Part shown: in pieces, positions 10,640 through 22,480 of the stretch
How the letters are laid out: each line of letters begins with the position of its first letter
How positions within the stretch are numbered: the stretch's first letter is position 1
Origin: Chromobotia macracanthus
Lineage: Eukaryota > Chordata > Actinopteri > Cypriniformes > Botiidae
Reading direction: 5' to 3'
Assembly: GCA_036877525.1 (NCBI GenBank)
Contig: JAZGTH010000006.1
Location: forward strand, 14,502,001 to 14,566,000
Length of the DNA: 64,000 nt
The notes under the pieces: model-generated
What the model saw: only the letters and a program-made list of their open reading frames with translations
The model's database searches: none
Told to the model about the DNA's origin: nothing
Made by a program: the position numbers and the translations under genes

Positions 10640-10830
10640 TGCAAAGTTACGTCATTTTTCTAAAAATCTGTGAATGGCTTGTTCAGAAATAGTGCTTATG
10701 ATTTGTGGGGATTTAAAAGAAAAGGCGTGGATTTTTATCATTATAGGCCGGTTGTGTACACACTTCCAAGACACATTTAAGTTCAAACACCATGTAAAAG
10801 TGAATTTAGCATCCGATTTCCTCTTTATAT
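10640..10830 (+). repeat. Dispersed cyprinid repeat fragment
   Basis: The blocks 'attataggccggttgtgtac' and 'caaacaccatgtaaaagtga' match, from memory, a widespread cyprinid DNA-transposon-like repeat that normally ends in a 'ccccttta' motif. The end here has decayed. Confidence 0.5.
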
Positions 10831-11085
10831 AATAAATATAACCCTATTTCTAAAGTGTTATCGTTGTAATATTTCTGCCCTGTTAGGTCCATGTTAGAAA
10901 AAATAATATTCTGTTTTAATTCTGTTTTAAGAACTGTTTTAATTAGCTATATTGACATGAATATATATCTAAAGTCTCCTCTGCAAAAAGTATACCTGAG
11001 CTATGCTGACTAATGTATTTACATGTGTTCTAAGCTGCTAACATTGGGGAAGAGCAATCTGAGATCGCTTTCCTGGTCCTGAAAA

Positions 11086-11116
11086 CTTCCTCATTTAGCT
11101 TTGCTAAATGAGGAAG
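11086..11116. repeat. Perfect hairpin, 14-bp arms
   Basis: 'cttcctcatttagc' at 11,086-11,099, then 'ttt', then its exact reverse complement at 11,103-11,116. No poly-T tail or gene end is next to it, so I do not call a terminator. Confidence 0.95.
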
Positions 11117-11610
11117 CCATTTAGCTTTGGACTCATAAGGGAGAACAGGTATTTAACTCCGCCAATCGATTGTTGTTTGACAAGTATCGCGGAGCAATAG
11201 ACGGAGTCATCTGCTCTGCTCTCTACAGCTTTCGCAGTACTTTGATGTCATACAACAATCAATCAGCACAGCGCAAACGACCAACACCTGGTTATTTTAA
11301 AACAGTTTAGAAATCCTGTGCAGAACGTGTCCCCAGGAAGTGGCACATCCGGTCACCTTACTTTAAAATGTATTAGTGTTTTTAGTAAATAATTTTGTAA
11401 TATTTACTAAAAGTATTTGGTAATATAAGTAAGCCTAATGGTGCGTTCAAGTAAGGTCGGATAGATCGTATTTACGAGTTGAACGCACATGAATGCCACC
11501 ACAAAGTCATTATTACGAGTGGAAAACTGAACATTTCTGAACAAGGGTGTGTCAGTGAGAAAATGTGTCGGATGCAATGGACGCAGCCATAGACTATAGA
11601 TATGAAGCAT
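11117..11610. other. Intergenic, nothing recognised
   Basis: No open frame with recognisable motifs on either strand. Confidence 0.4.
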
Positions 11611-11614
11611 TAGT

Positions 11615-13100
11615 GGTCAAGCATTAGTCTGGTTTAAATCCTATTTAACTGACTGTTACCACTTTGCCTATGTTAACGAGGAAAAGTCTTGTTACTCGCA
11701 GGTAAAATATGGCGTGCCACAGGGTTCAGTTCTTGGTCCTATTGTTTTCTCATTATATATGCTTCTGCTTGGAGATATAAGAAATACGACATCAGTTTTC
11801 ATTGCTACGCTGACGATACCCAGCTTTAGATTTCCTCAGAACCTGGGAAAACCCATCGTTTTTCTAGGCTAACAGACTGTATCAATGATATCAGAAAATG
11901 GATGGCTAACAACTAAGAAGGATCTTCTTAACTCAAATAAGACAGAGGTTTTGATTATTGAACCCAATAGCTCTAAACTAGATATGACAGACCACAACAT
12001 CCTTATTGAAAGTTGCGCTTTTGTCCCAGCTTCCGCAGTTAAGAACCTTGGTGTAATGCTAGCTAAGAACCTGTATTTGGATAGTCATATTTCCAAATAT
12101 GTCGTACTGCATTCCTACACCTTAGAAACATTTCCAGGATACGTCACATGCCGTCTGTATCAGATGCTGAGAAGCTTATCCACTCATTTATGACCTCAAG
12201 AATTGTCAAGATTGTAACTCATTACTGGGGGGATGTCACGCAAAACAAATAAATAAGCTTCAGCTGTTTCAAAATGCAGCTGCAAGAATGCTCACTAGAT
12301 CAAAGAAATAAGACCACATAAGCCCAGTTCTAGCAACACTGCACTGGCTACCTGTTAAGTATTGCATTCATTTTAAAATACTATTAATTACCTATAAAGC
12401 CCTACATGGTCTAGTGCCTTCATATATTCGTGAATTACTTTCAGAATAAAATTCATTGCGGACATTACGCTCGCAAAATAGTGGTCTGTTAATAATTCCA
12501 AGAATATCAAAAATGTCTAAAGGCGGCAGATCTTTCACCTACCTAGCATCAAAACTCTGGAATTACCTTCCCAGCAATGTTCGTGACTTAGACACACTCA
12601 CGTCGTTTAGTCTAAACTAAAGGCCCATCTCTTCAGACTTGCATTCACCTAATTCAACTACTGTCACACCTAGGCCGCAACACTTAGGCTTAACCAGAAC
12701 CGAGCACACTTCTCTCCCATTTTACTACACGCCTTTCACATTTGCAACGCTGGAAATCTGCAAACTCTTGCACCAAAGTACTGATTGCAGCTGTAATGTG
12801 GCAGAGAAGAAATGACCCTCCTGGTGAGCCTGGGTTCTCCCAAGGTTTTCTTCTTCACATTTATCATTGGAGTTTGGGTTCCTTGGCACTGTTGTCGTGT
12901 TGGAGTGCTCACTGGGAGACTGCGGATAATAGATATTAATACTCCATAGTAGACATCTGACTTTGACATTGATAATTAGATAGTGACATATCGTTGTTAC
13001 TTGTATCATTGTATATATTTCCTTGTTTTTTTTCCTCCCTGTAAAGCGGCTTTGAGACAATGCCAAATTATAAAAGTGCTATACAAATGAAGCGTCTGTA
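11615..13100 (+). mobile_element. Non-LTR retrotransposon (LINE), 5'-truncated
   Basis: Starts within the reverse transcriptase ('WFKSYLTDCYHFAYVNEE') and the conserved 'YGVPQGSVLGPIVFSLYM' block, then a shifted frame through the catalytic 'CYADDTQL' site, where the Tyr-Ala-Asp-Asp is readable at about 11,800-11,815 ('tgctacgctgacgatacc'). The frame 11,885-12,193 carries 'SNKTEVLIIEPNSSKLDM' and 'AVKNLGVMLAKNLYLDSHIS'. The C-terminal part 12,330-12,620 includes 'TLHWLPVKYCIHF' and 'KGGRSFTYLASKLWN'. The 3' end 'gtaaagcggctttgagacaa' followed by 'aaagtgctatacaaatgaa' is typical of this fish LINE lineage. Many stops and frameshifts. Confidence 0.88.
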
Positions 13101-13509
13101 TTGATGGTAAATGTGTTAAAATGAATAAAATGATTATTTTTTGTAATGTACAATAAAACTGTATAAGGTACATAAACAAAATATTATATTATTGTATAAT
13201 TACTATATAATATGTAATGATTCAGTTTACATCACCTTCATAAATTGAATAAAAACAGAAAAAAGCAAAAACACAATGATGCACATTCTTTATTTGTCAT
13301 TTTGTAGATGTCGAGTTAAAAAAATAGTTGAATTTTATAATCACCATCTTGTTCTGACCAAAGTACCTTGAACGCACCTGATGTTGTAATGATGACTTGT
13401 CAATTCGTAAGTGCGAACGTCCCGGGAGGACTTGAACGCAGCATAATTCTTCCTTCTTCTTTTATGTAGAATACATTCCTGAAGAGTTGATTTTGTATGG
13501 CTAAATTGT

Positions 13510-13975
13510 AGCTGATAGTCCAGACAACAGCCTTGACATCCAGAAAACCCAGGCAAGACATTACAGGACTCTACAAAAAATGTACAAAGCAAAGAAGCCA
13601 AACAAAGCTGCTGTAACTCATCTATTAGACCTGAAGTTCCAGTCCAGAAGAAATTTTATTGACTCGAATGCTTTGAAGGAGCAAGACAAACCAACAAAAA
13701 TTTTGCAAGCGTATCCCTGCTTCAATGAACTGGACCATGTGGGTACACTGAAGCATGATGTAAAATGTACTGACATATCCTCTGCCTAATTACAGACAGA
13801 CATACATTTTTTTATATTAAATCATTCTTTCAGGCAATGAATGAACTTTGGAGAATCATTGAGCCAAACAATTGCTAATACATTTCTGCAGTGAAGGGCA
13901 GGTTCTACTCCAAGGTTCGGTTTTATGGAGTGATGAAGAAAGTCATGAAGCCTCCAAGGACATTAAATGAAGGTA
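13510..13975 (+). pseudogene. Fragment of an uncharacterised fish gene family (SAMD3-like)
   Basis: An open frame from about 13,516 encodes 'DNSLDIQKTQARHYRTLQ' and then 'AVTHLLDLKFQSRRNFID' and 'KPTKILQAYPCFNELDHV', ending near 13,788. A second segment, about 13,892-13,971, encodes 'VKGRFYSKVRFYGVMKKV' and stops at a 'gaag|gtaaag' donor. The 'YPCF' block followed by an 'FYGVMKK' block is, from memory, the pattern of multi-copy fish proteins annotated as sterile-alpha-motif-containing 3-like or uncharacterised. No start or complete gene is visible; an intron-like gap with stops separates the segments. It is probably a partial or decayed copy. Confidence 0.5.
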
Positions 13976-14009
13976 AAGCTTTATTTAATTCTTTGAATCT
14001 GTATAGATC

Positions 14010-14165
14010 AAGGGTTCTAAACTCTGGCCCTCAAGGTCCAGTTTAGATCCAACCTTAATCATACACACCTGAACAAGCTAATCAGTGTTTTCAGGTCCTA
14101 ATAGAAATCTACAGGCTGGTGAGTTTGATCAAGATTGGAGCTATACTCTAATCTAATGAGCCCTT
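14010..14165 (+). repeat. Dispersed cyprinid repeat (hAT-like MITE)
   Basis: 'actctggccctcaaggtcca' plus 'acacacctgaacaagctaat' and a mirrored 'gagtttgatcaagattggag' fit, from memory, an abundant cyprinid palindromic repeat: the left and right halves are imperfect reverse complements. Confidence 0.65.
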
Positions 14166-14409
14166 AATTCAGTTCATGGATCTTTTTTCTAATGAACTTA
14201 TGATCTGAATTAGGTCTGTTAAATAAGGGAGACAAAATGTCCAGAGCAGTGGGTCTCCAGTATCAGAAACCAGAGGTATAGATTATACCCATAGACCTAA
14301 TATCTGATATTGATATAAATGTCCTCTCGTTTTGTTTTTTTCCTGGACTAGTTGAACATACCATTGCTGTTTTTACTGCCCTGCCACTGCTCTTCCTGTC
14401 TGGCTCTGC

Positions 14410-14765
14410 AGCACCGAAGAAACAAGTTTTTAGGTGTTTATTTTGAGAGTTTTCACCTGATTATTTCCTAGAATTATTATTATTCAGTGCTTATAAAAAG
14501 AGAAAACATACTTTTAAGCATGTTTGTCTTGTTTTAAGATCCAGCAGTATTTTCAGTGACTTTAAGTTCAAATATTCTAGTTTTAATGCAGTTTTCACTA
14601 ACTATTAAATTCTTATAAAAATTTGTGTCTAGTTTTAAGATCCAGTAGCATTATATCGACAAGATATTTATGCTAATTTCAAGAATTCTTACCAAGTTGG
14701 TTTTGCTTACACCATTGGCAGATTTTTTTGCTTGATTTCAAGAAGGGCATTTTTTGCAGTGTAGT
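14410..14765. repeat. Dispersed repeat with internal self-similarity
   Basis: The phrase 'ttttaagatccag(c/t)ag' occurs at about 14,533 and 14,634 with related flanks, and the segment ends in 'cattttttgcagtgtag', a typical MITE-like end. Low certainty on boundaries. Confidence 0.4.
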
Positions 14766-15375
14766 CGTTTGGATTAGCTATAGTCATTTTTTCACATTAT
14801 AGTGCCACAAAGTGGCCAATCACCACCGATTTTATTGCTGTGTTACAACCCAGGGATTTTTTGTATTCCTGAGCCCACAGATAAGCTGATAGAGATCAAA
14901 AGTTACTGTATATGTTTGTATAGTATGCAGGAGGTCTGCCATTTGTCCAGTACAGTGGGGTTAAATCTGGTCTTCTGACTGATCACAATGGTTGTCTTAG
15001 GTTGGTTTCAGTTACATGGTCAAGGAAAGGAAAAATAAGGAATGTAAGATATGCTCTGTCCTTTTTTGCACTCTTATTTGTGCTTCTTTTCTCTGGGTGA
15101 TTTTCCTTAAGCTCTGCTTCTGCATTCTGGCCTTACTTTATGCTTTTCTTCTTTACTTGAGCTCTGGGGCTCAGGCCACTAGTCCCACATTCCAGTCCTC
15201 ATTTCTTTCTTGCTTTCTCTATCTTCTATTCTTACATACATACACAAAATATATGCAATAAAATACCTGAAAATTACAGAATGAAGGACAATGAAAGAGA
15301 ATTGGAGACAAAGAAATAACAAAATAGAAGAGTCTTTTGGACTGTAAATATATAGAAGCAGTATTAACAATTTAA
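14766..15375. other. Intergenic, nothing recognised
   Basis: A hydrophobic 81-codon plus frame at 15,016-15,261 has no matching family and reads like T-rich non-coding DNA. Confidence 0.4.
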
Positions 15376-15379
15376 AAAA

Positions 15380-16015
15380 ACGTAAGCTAAGTTAAATATC
15401 AGCAGTGTACCAGTAAGCAAGCGAACAGGGCGCCAGTGGCAAGGAACCAAAACTCCAATGATGTATAGATGGAGAAAGAAACCTTGAGAGAAACCATTCT
15501 CAACCTGGGAGGGCCAGTTCACCTCTTGCATGTTACAACTGCATTTAGCAACTTTCTGGGATATGAATGGAAAGTAGATTATAATGATTATATTATTATA
15601 GACAGAAGCATAATGTTACTATTTGCAGCTATAACATCACACTGCTGTGACTAGGCAGGGAACAAAATATAGAAACTAACTAGGCTGGAGGTAGGTAAGT
15701 AGATAATGGAAAGTTTAAGAAGTCCATCAAATCCCAATGATCTGTCTCAGGAGTCATACCATCCTGTCCTGACTACGGGACCTTGAGGAAATAAAAGACA
15801 GACAGATTTAGTGTGGAGCCAGTACATCTGTCCTTATATGAAGTATCCCCGATTCCGGTTTACCTAATTAATGCAGCCTAACAATCCTAATGCAGCCTAA
15901 ACATATAAGGGATTTGAGTAATAAATCCATAGGACTATGTGTAGCATAGATTAAAGAGGTGGGTCTTTAATCTAGATTTAAACTGACAGTGTATCTGCCT
16001 CCCGGACAATACTGG
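15380..16015 (-). mobile_element. LINE 3' end, separated by the BEL insertion
   Basis: The text 'aaggaaccaaaactccaat' and 'gagaaagaaaccttgagaga' is the 3' UTR of a common cyprinid LINE on the minus strand. The right edge 'cctcccggacaatactgg' joins logically to 'gaagactgttccagagtttg' at 23,356, on the other side of the BEL element. The two parts are therefore one element split by a later insertion. Confidence 0.85.
16011..16015. repeat. Target-site duplication ACTGG (left)
   Basis: ACTGG lies directly before the left LTR and again directly after the right LTR at 23,351-23,355. Five bases is the usual duplication length for BEL/Pao elements. Confidence 0.92.
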
Positions 16016-16542
16016 TGTAGCTGCCCTTTGGCATCCATAAACGGGACACAGAGAGTTTCTGACGGGTGCTTCTTTCCTTATTTCGCTCGTGAAGAGTGCT
16101 ATTAGGCTTTAGTTTGCATAGCACAGTGAAACTACACAAAGAAACAACAAAACCAATAAATACAACACATACACAGAAAAATACAACAAATAAAGTTCCC
16201 ATTTACATAGAAACAGATGAAAAATAACAAAAGACAGTTTGAAGCAACTAATTAACAAGCAGAGCTCACGATTAGCATATACGTACAAACGAGCTCATAT
16301 AACTTTGAAATTAATTACAAAACGTAACATATGTCAACTTCACATACCTGAGCAGAATCAAGGCACAATTCACCATTAAACTCAATTTTATCTTAATGCA
16401 CTGTGGAGGAACATAAATCTTCGCTCTTCTCTCTGCTGATCTGAATACTTTTCGTTACCCCCCCCCACACACACACTGCGTAAAGCAGGTAACATGCTCA
16501 GAACAAATTTAAAGTGACACAATCATTTTACGGTCATTTACA
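16016..16542 (-). repeat. BEL 3' LTR
   Basis: On the minus strand it begins TGTAAATGAC and ends GGGCAGCTACA. It is 527 bp long and pairs with 22,813-23,350. Compared with its partner it has a CA-repeat expansion near 16,465 and lacks a block of about 35 bases. The minus-strand sequence just before it, 'TTGGTGGGAG', is the polypurine tract (16,552-16,543). Confidence 0.93.
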
Positions 16543-16704
16543 CTCCCACCAATCATGGTATGATGAATGAACAGAACAAACTGAAAATGAATCAGAACAT
16601 GATTTTGAACCTTAATATGACCACCTTCCTGTTTCATGAATGTATGTAATGACTAGAAATAATTACTTGGCCTGATGTGAGGGTATCACCCTAACCATTA
16701 ACAG

Positions 16705-16938
16705 TCACTCTTCTTCAAGCAGCACCACCAATTTCTGGATGGGCCTTTCAATGATTGTGGGCTTGGAGGGTTGATCACGTTTGCTAGGGAGTTTTCGTTC
16801 TCCTACTTGTACCTTCACTCGCCTAACAAATCCATCACTCTCTTGGACAGTTTCAACCACTCTGCCTAACTGCCATTGATTTCTTGGGAGCATATCCTCT
16901 TTGATGATTACAACATCATTTACTCTGACTACCTCACA
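16705..16938 (-). pseudogene. BEL integrase C-terminal domain remnant
   Basis: 'MLPRNQWQLGRVVETVQESD' and 'GFVRRVKVQVGE' correspond to the DUF5641-type domain that closes BEL/Pao polyproteins. It is separated from the integrase core by a stop and frame change near 16,930. Confidence 0.75.
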
Positions 16939-18265
16939 TTACTCTATGTTTCGGTGAGGAGTATGCCACTTTTGGCGCGTTGAAATGTTAAGAAGATACT
17001 CCTTCTTCCAACGACTCCAAAACTGCTTGACCAAGTATTGGACTCTATGCCATCGTTTTGTAGCGTACATGTCTTCTTTGACAAATTTTCCTGGAGGTGT
17101 AAGTGCAACATCAGACTTCATCAGTATTAAATGGTTTGGGGTTAGAATTTCGAGTGAATTTGGATCATTAATGCCATCTACCATTAGTGGACAACTATTA
17201 ACTATAGTCATTGCTTCATAGAACATTCTATTAGAACGTTCTAAGTGAAGCATCATCAAGCCTGCCTGGGTACTGAGCAAGTGTGGCATTTAGTACATTT
17301 TGCACAGTTCGTATTTGACACTCCCAGATGCCTCCAGTGTGGCTTGCAGAAGGAGCATTAAAGACAAACTCACATTGTTTCTCGGAGAGAAAGACTTCCA
17401 GAGCTTTGGTGTCAACTTGTTTCAGTGATTCTTTGAATTCATTTCTGGCTCTGACAAAGTTGGTACCGTGGTCACACTGAAGTTTGCAAACTGCTCCTCT
17501 AAGGCTGATAAAGCACCTCAAAGCATTGATGAAGGCATCTGTAGACAAATCTTCAATCATCTCAATATGAACTGCACGAGATGATAGACAAGTGAATATT
17601 AGGCCGTATCTCTTGTACTCCTTGCGAGCTCTCTTTATGACAAATGGCCCAAAACAGTCCATACCGCAGAATGTGAAGGGAGCGGATACTTCAACACGCT
17701 CTTTGGGAAGTTCTGCCATTCGTGGTTTTTCTGTTGGTCGTCTAGGTTTTCGACACTGCACACACTTGTGTATCATCTTGGCGACTGACTTGCTGCCTCC
17801 AATGATCCAAAATCCATTCATTCTAAGCTCCATTTGAGTTTGATTTCGACCCTGATGACAAACCTTGGCGTGGTAATGTGACAGAATTAGGTTGGTGATG
17901 TAACTATCTTTTGGGAGAATCACAGGATGTTTCAGTTCTTGATTGAGTGATGACTTTCTCAGTCTTCCACCTACACGAAGAAGACCTTTGTCCAAAACGG
18001 GATCTAGGTGGTACAACGCACTAGCACTTGGAAGAGTGTTCCCTTTCTCGATCATTCTTATTTCTCTGGAGAACGTTTCCTGCCGGACAAGCTTGATCAC
18101 CACGTCAGCAGCCCTCTGACGCTCCTCAACAGTCACAAGATCACTGGGGTATTTCTGTTTTGAACCTAGTCTTTTTATCCTTGCAACAACCTTTAAAAGC
18201 ATTGACCAAGAAGAAAACCGACTGAAATGACTGAGAATGTCCGTACTGTCACCAACTGTGGTCAT
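16939..18265 (-). pseudogene. BEL integrase remnant
   Basis: The frame 18,265-17,231 holds the zinc-binding motif (His in 'LSHYHAKVCHQG', Cys pair in 'HKCVQCRKPRRP') and the DDE core: Asp in 'CGMDCFGPF', Asp in 'LQCDHGTNFV', Glu in 'GGIWECQIRTVQN'. A frameshift near 17,290-17,240 moves the rest ('ERSNRMFYEAMTIVN', 'PNSLEILTPNHLI') to 17,289-16,939. All catalytic residues are present; the protein is not continuous. Confidence 0.9.
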
Positions 18266-18445
18266 GAATGTTTGGACTGATTTAAGTACAGGGTCACCAA
18301 CAAGCAGGTTGACAGAGGTGTACGGTGTTGGACTTACTTCTTGTTCCCACAGAAATTTGGGTCCTAATAACCAGATTTATGAAGGGATGTCAGATGCATG
18401 AAGCCCTCTGGAGGTGTGATCAGCTGGGTTTTCTGTTGTATTAAC

Positions 18446-19030
18446 CTAATACCACTGACTCGGATCCGTAATGTCCCTTATCAGCTGCACATGGTTAGCA
18501 ACGAATACATGAAACCTTCGTGCTTCATTGTTAATATACGCCAGAACAACCTGTGAATCTGTCCAAAAGAATTCTTGGTCAATCTTCATTTCAAGCTCTG
18601 TTTTCAGCATGACACTCATTTTTGCAGATAAGACAGCTGCCGCAAGTTCCAATCTTGGTATGCTTGTGATTTTTGTAGGTGCAACCCTGGCCTTCGCCAT
18701 CACCAAACTGCAATGCACTTTACTCCTGTTATTTCTGAAACGGAGATAAGAGCAAGCTCCATATCCAGAATTACTTGCATCAGAGAAGTGGTGCAGCTCC
18801 GTTCTGATGATTTCATTGAAAGCATTTGGGTGATAACATCTTGGTATGGCGACTTCCTTAAGCTTCTGAAGACCATTTTTCCAATCCTCCCACCGTGAAC
18901 ATAATTTGCCTGGAAGCTGATCGTCCCATCCTATGCCTCTTCGGCACAGTTCTTGCAGGATACACTTTCCCTGTAGAATGAATGGTGCAACAAATCCGAG
19001 TGGGTCGTACAAGGAGGCGATGACAGACAA
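18446..19030 (-). pseudogene. BEL RNase H region remnant
   Basis: The frame opens with 'SVIASLYDPLGFVAPFIL', the RT-connection block of BEL/Pao elements. It continues to 'HHFSDASNSGYGACSY', 'IPRLELAAAVLSAKM' and 'FFWTDSQVVLAYINN', which supply the Asp-Glu-Asp acidic residues of RNase H. It is one frame off from the RT segment, with a frameshift near 19,080, and ends at a stop at 18,446. Confidence 0.88.
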
Positions 19031-20670
19031 GATACCACGGCGAGTTGATAAGTGATCTTTAAAGTTGATGTTGAAGCTGAAAGTGTCATCTTTTGTTGAC
19101 CACTGAATACCAGTGACACTGTCGGTGTTACTTCAAGGTTTAAGTAAAGGGGCTTAGATGTGATATCCCTTTCTGATGGGTCTATGCAGCAGAGAACATC
19201 ATCCTCATTTGAGTTGAATTTATTAAGCCGTAAGCCTCCGCATTTACACAGCGCTTGAGCATCAATGATGAGTTCTTTGGCTTCATAGACTGAACGAACA
19301 CTGGTTAACCCATCGTCTACATAGAAGTTCTTTTCAACAAACTCTGATGCTGATGGGTGATTGGCTTTGTGCTGCTGCGCCAGGTACTTCAGATCGAAAT
19401 TAGCACACTCAGGAGACGATGTAGTGCCGAAGAGATGAACTGCCATACGATAGTCTTGAGGCTCTTTCTCCCAGTCTCCACCCTCCCGCCATAGAAACCT
19501 TAGATAATTGCGTTCGTCTGGAGGGACGAGGAACTGGTGAAACATCTTTTCTATGTCGCAGGTGACTGCAACTTGTTCCTTTCTGAAGCGGCAGAGTACT
19601 CCCACTAGTGAGTTAATTAGGTCAGGCCCGGTCAGAAGAGTGTCATTTAGAGATATACTGCAAAACTTAGCTGAACAATCGAACACGACCCTCAGCTTAT
19701 CTGGTTTCTGAGGGTGGTACACCCCATGGTGTGGAATGTACCATACAGTCTCTCCCTCAGGTATAACTGGGGCTAGTTCAGCATCACCTCTGTTAATGAT
19801 CTCCTCCATGAAGGCCTTGTAGTGATCGGAATATTGCTTGTTAGACTTGAGCCTTTTCTTCAAATGCTGCAAGCGGGCAACTGCTAGTCTTTTGTTATTT
19901 GGCAGTGAGGGTCGGCCGATACACTTGAAAGGGAGAGGAAGTTCATAATGTCCATTATCCTTCTGTTTGATATTGGCACTGAGATGCTGTATGAAACGAA
20001 CATCCTCCTGAGACACACTTTTATCCTCATAACCTTTCTCATTGAAATCTGACACTAGAATTATCAAGACATCGTTGGGTGATGGGACAGGTATTTCTTT
20101 AACTGCAACTCTATGGACGAAGGTCTGATTTCCCTGTCTGTCTAGGTGTGGATTGGAGAGGCCTATAATACTCCAGCCAAGCTCAGTTCTTTGCGCAAAT
20201 GGTTCATTTTCACCACCTATTAAGACTTCGAGGGGAGCTAGAGCTGATGGGCAGTCATATCCGATTAACAGTCCAACTTCACAGTTCTGAAGTGGTGGCA
20301 ATTGATTGGCCAGATGCTTGAGGTGAGGCCACTGCAGTGCTGCCCTCTTGGTTGGGATATAGGACTTGTCAACAGGAATGAAGTCTCTAGTATATGCTTG
20401 CTGTAGCTGAATAGAGTTTGCTGCTTGAAGTCCTTGAACTTGCAGACCACGAACTCTTTTACTTGCAGTGATGATGTCAACAGCTGTCATGGTGCTGAGT
20501 CTAAGTTGCACTGGTTGAGTGATTGCATTTACGTCATCAAGAAGGTCTTCCAAAATGAAAGTTGAGTCGCTCTGCGTGTCCAGTAGAGCATAAGTGAGTA
20601 CTTCTCTTTGTTGCTCTTCCACTGTATAAATGAGGACTGGCACGATACTGGAAACTCTTTCTTCGTGCAA
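18931..20670 (-). pseudogene. BEL protease and reverse transcriptase
   Basis: The longest open stretch of the window (579 codons). Protease: 'LLDTQSDSTFI' near residue 30, the altered Asp-Thr-Gln catalytic motif of BEL/Pao. RT: 'LRVVFDCSAKF' (finger/palm), 'VAVTCDIEKMFHQFLV' (first Asp), 'LFGTTSSPECANFDL', and 'FYVDDGLTS' with the catalytic Asp pair at about 19,311-19,328. The last 50 codons are out-of-frame sequence after the shift near 19,080. The frame is open upstream of its first Met into the zinc-knuckle region, so the natural product was a Gag-Pol polyprotein. Confidence 0.92.
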
Positions 20671-20905
20671 GCAGGTAGGGTGATTGCGGCCACATGTTCC
20701 ACATTTATGCTGTCTTTTGCAATCTTTAACGATATGCCCTTTCCTAAAACATCCAAAGCAGAGGTGATTTTCTTGAATGAAGGTCTTGAATGGTCTTGAA
20801 TGGAACCATTGAATATCTTCAATGGTTCTTTCTGCAAATGTAGGATATTGGGCAATGCTGTGTTTTTCATCTTTACAGACGAAGCATGATACTTTTGACT
20901 TAGAG
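20650..20905 (-). pseudogene. BEL Gag zinc-knuckle region
   Basis: In the frame leading into the protease ORF I read 'CFGCFRKGHIVKDC', a CCHC knuckle, followed by a second Cys/His cluster 'CGTCGRNHPTCLH', and further upstream 'CFVCKDEKH'. Arrays of this kind lie between Gag and protease in BEL/Pao elements. The frame is open here but not linked upstream. Confidence 0.85.
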
Positions 20906-22480
20906 CTGGATGTTTCGAGCCTTTAAGAGCTGAAATCTTTCACATCAGCCTTTGTACTGAAAGCCTTAGCTTTCTTGGGAAACCTTTCATCTGAATTTTT
21001 CAGATTCATGAAGAGTGGGGAAGTGATGGGGTTACATGCTATTCTGGTTTCCTTTTGCATGAACTCTGTAAAACTCTTGAAACTTGGATAGTCCCCTGAT
21101 GTGTCTAGCTCTTCCACCACAATTCGATTCCACTTGCGCACAATCAATTCAGGAAGTTTCTTTAGTAGCTTGTGATTTTCTTCACAGTCATTTAGAATGG
21201 CTAGTCCTTTAACATGAGGAATCGCCTCGACACATCCTTGAAGGAAATCTGTGAAGTCTCGTAGGGCAAGAGGGTCATTTAGCCCAGTTTTGGGCCATCT
21301 CATCAGCTTGTATCGAAAAGCCTTTTGCAGTATGAATGGATTCCCATACCTATCTTGCAAGACATTCCAGGCACCTTTGTATGCGTCCTCTGAATTTCTG
21401 TAGAAATATCTCTCCACTGCTTTGCAGGCTTCTCCAACAAGATAATTCTTAAGATCTCACCAGGTGGGAGGGGCTTTCGATCAATAAGGGCCATGAAGGA
21501 CATCTTCCAATCTATGAATTTTAAGAGGTGGCCAGCAAAGATTGTGGGTTCAGGAACAGGCAGTCGATGTGTGCTTAATGAGTCTGCTATTGCTTGAGCT
21601 AGAGCAATATTATCCTGAGATGGCTGGGCTTCATGCTCTTCACAGAATGCTTGCTGAGTAGCTGCTGCTACTTTTACTTCTTTGTCTACTTGCAACTGAT
21701 GTAACCGTTTTCTTCCCTCTTCTAGCCTTAGCTGCGTTTCGATCTCCCTTTGCTTTATTTTTGCAAGCATTTTAGCTTCACAAAGCTTCCAATCACTCTC
21801 CATTTTATTAAGCTTCGCTTGTTGATCGTGGATTTCTTGCATAGCTTTAGCTTGCTATTGTTTGGCTGCAAGTTCTGCCTCAGCATCAGCTCGTTTACTT
21901 GAGATCTTGGAAGAGGTCTTTGATTGATTTCCTGATCCCTGCGATGACTCTGAAATGACTGTGTTTGTTATTGTGCATCCAAAGATGGATCCATACTCAT
22001 CTTTATTTAGCACTTGTCTCACTCTTTCCTTCATAAGCTCTTCATTGTAATCTTCATCTATTGTCTCCAGCCTTTACTCACAAGATCACTGATCTCAGCA
22101 GTCAGTGCAGCACAAGCGTCCATACGATTGACAATGTCCGGAGAAGTAGCATGGTTACACAGTACTGGTTCATAGTGTTGATAAACTGAATTATGTCGGC
22201 TTTGAATGTCTTGCTGTATTTTCTCAAGACTCTCACATGAACAGAACATTTTTAGTCTTGATCTAGACTCTTTTGCGGTCTCCTTCCAGCTGTTATAAGC
22301 TTTATAGAAAGCTTTCTCTTGTTTCTTGGCTTCTTGTTCACGCATCTCCAGACCCTTTTCTGTAAAGCTTCTTTCACGTGAGCTTGATCTGATCTGCTGA
22401 ACAGGTTGGTTGCTTATTTCTACTGCTGAGAGTGACATCTCATTTACTTGTTCGACTATGTGCACAACAGTATCTTCCAT
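20906..22480 (-). pseudogene. BEL Gag remnant
   Basis: Three frames make up the Gag: 22,480-22,058 (start 'MEDTVVHIVEQVNEM', rich in charged helix), 21,842-21,303 (Gln/Lys/Glu-rich coiled coil, then 'LPVPEPTIFAGHLLKFIDWK'), and 21,417-20,923 ('GAWNVLQDRYGNPFIL' and 'LALRDFTDFLQGCVEAI'). The 'F.GHLLKFIDWK..F' and 'LQDRYGNPF' blocks are typical of this Gag (DUF1759-like). A stop at 22,058 and frameshifts near 21,860 and 21,410 break it. Confidence 0.88.

Noticed and set aside
11086..11116. Hairpin as a transcription terminator
   Set aside because: The window is vertebrate; intrinsic terminators of the bacterial kind do not apply and no U-tract follows.
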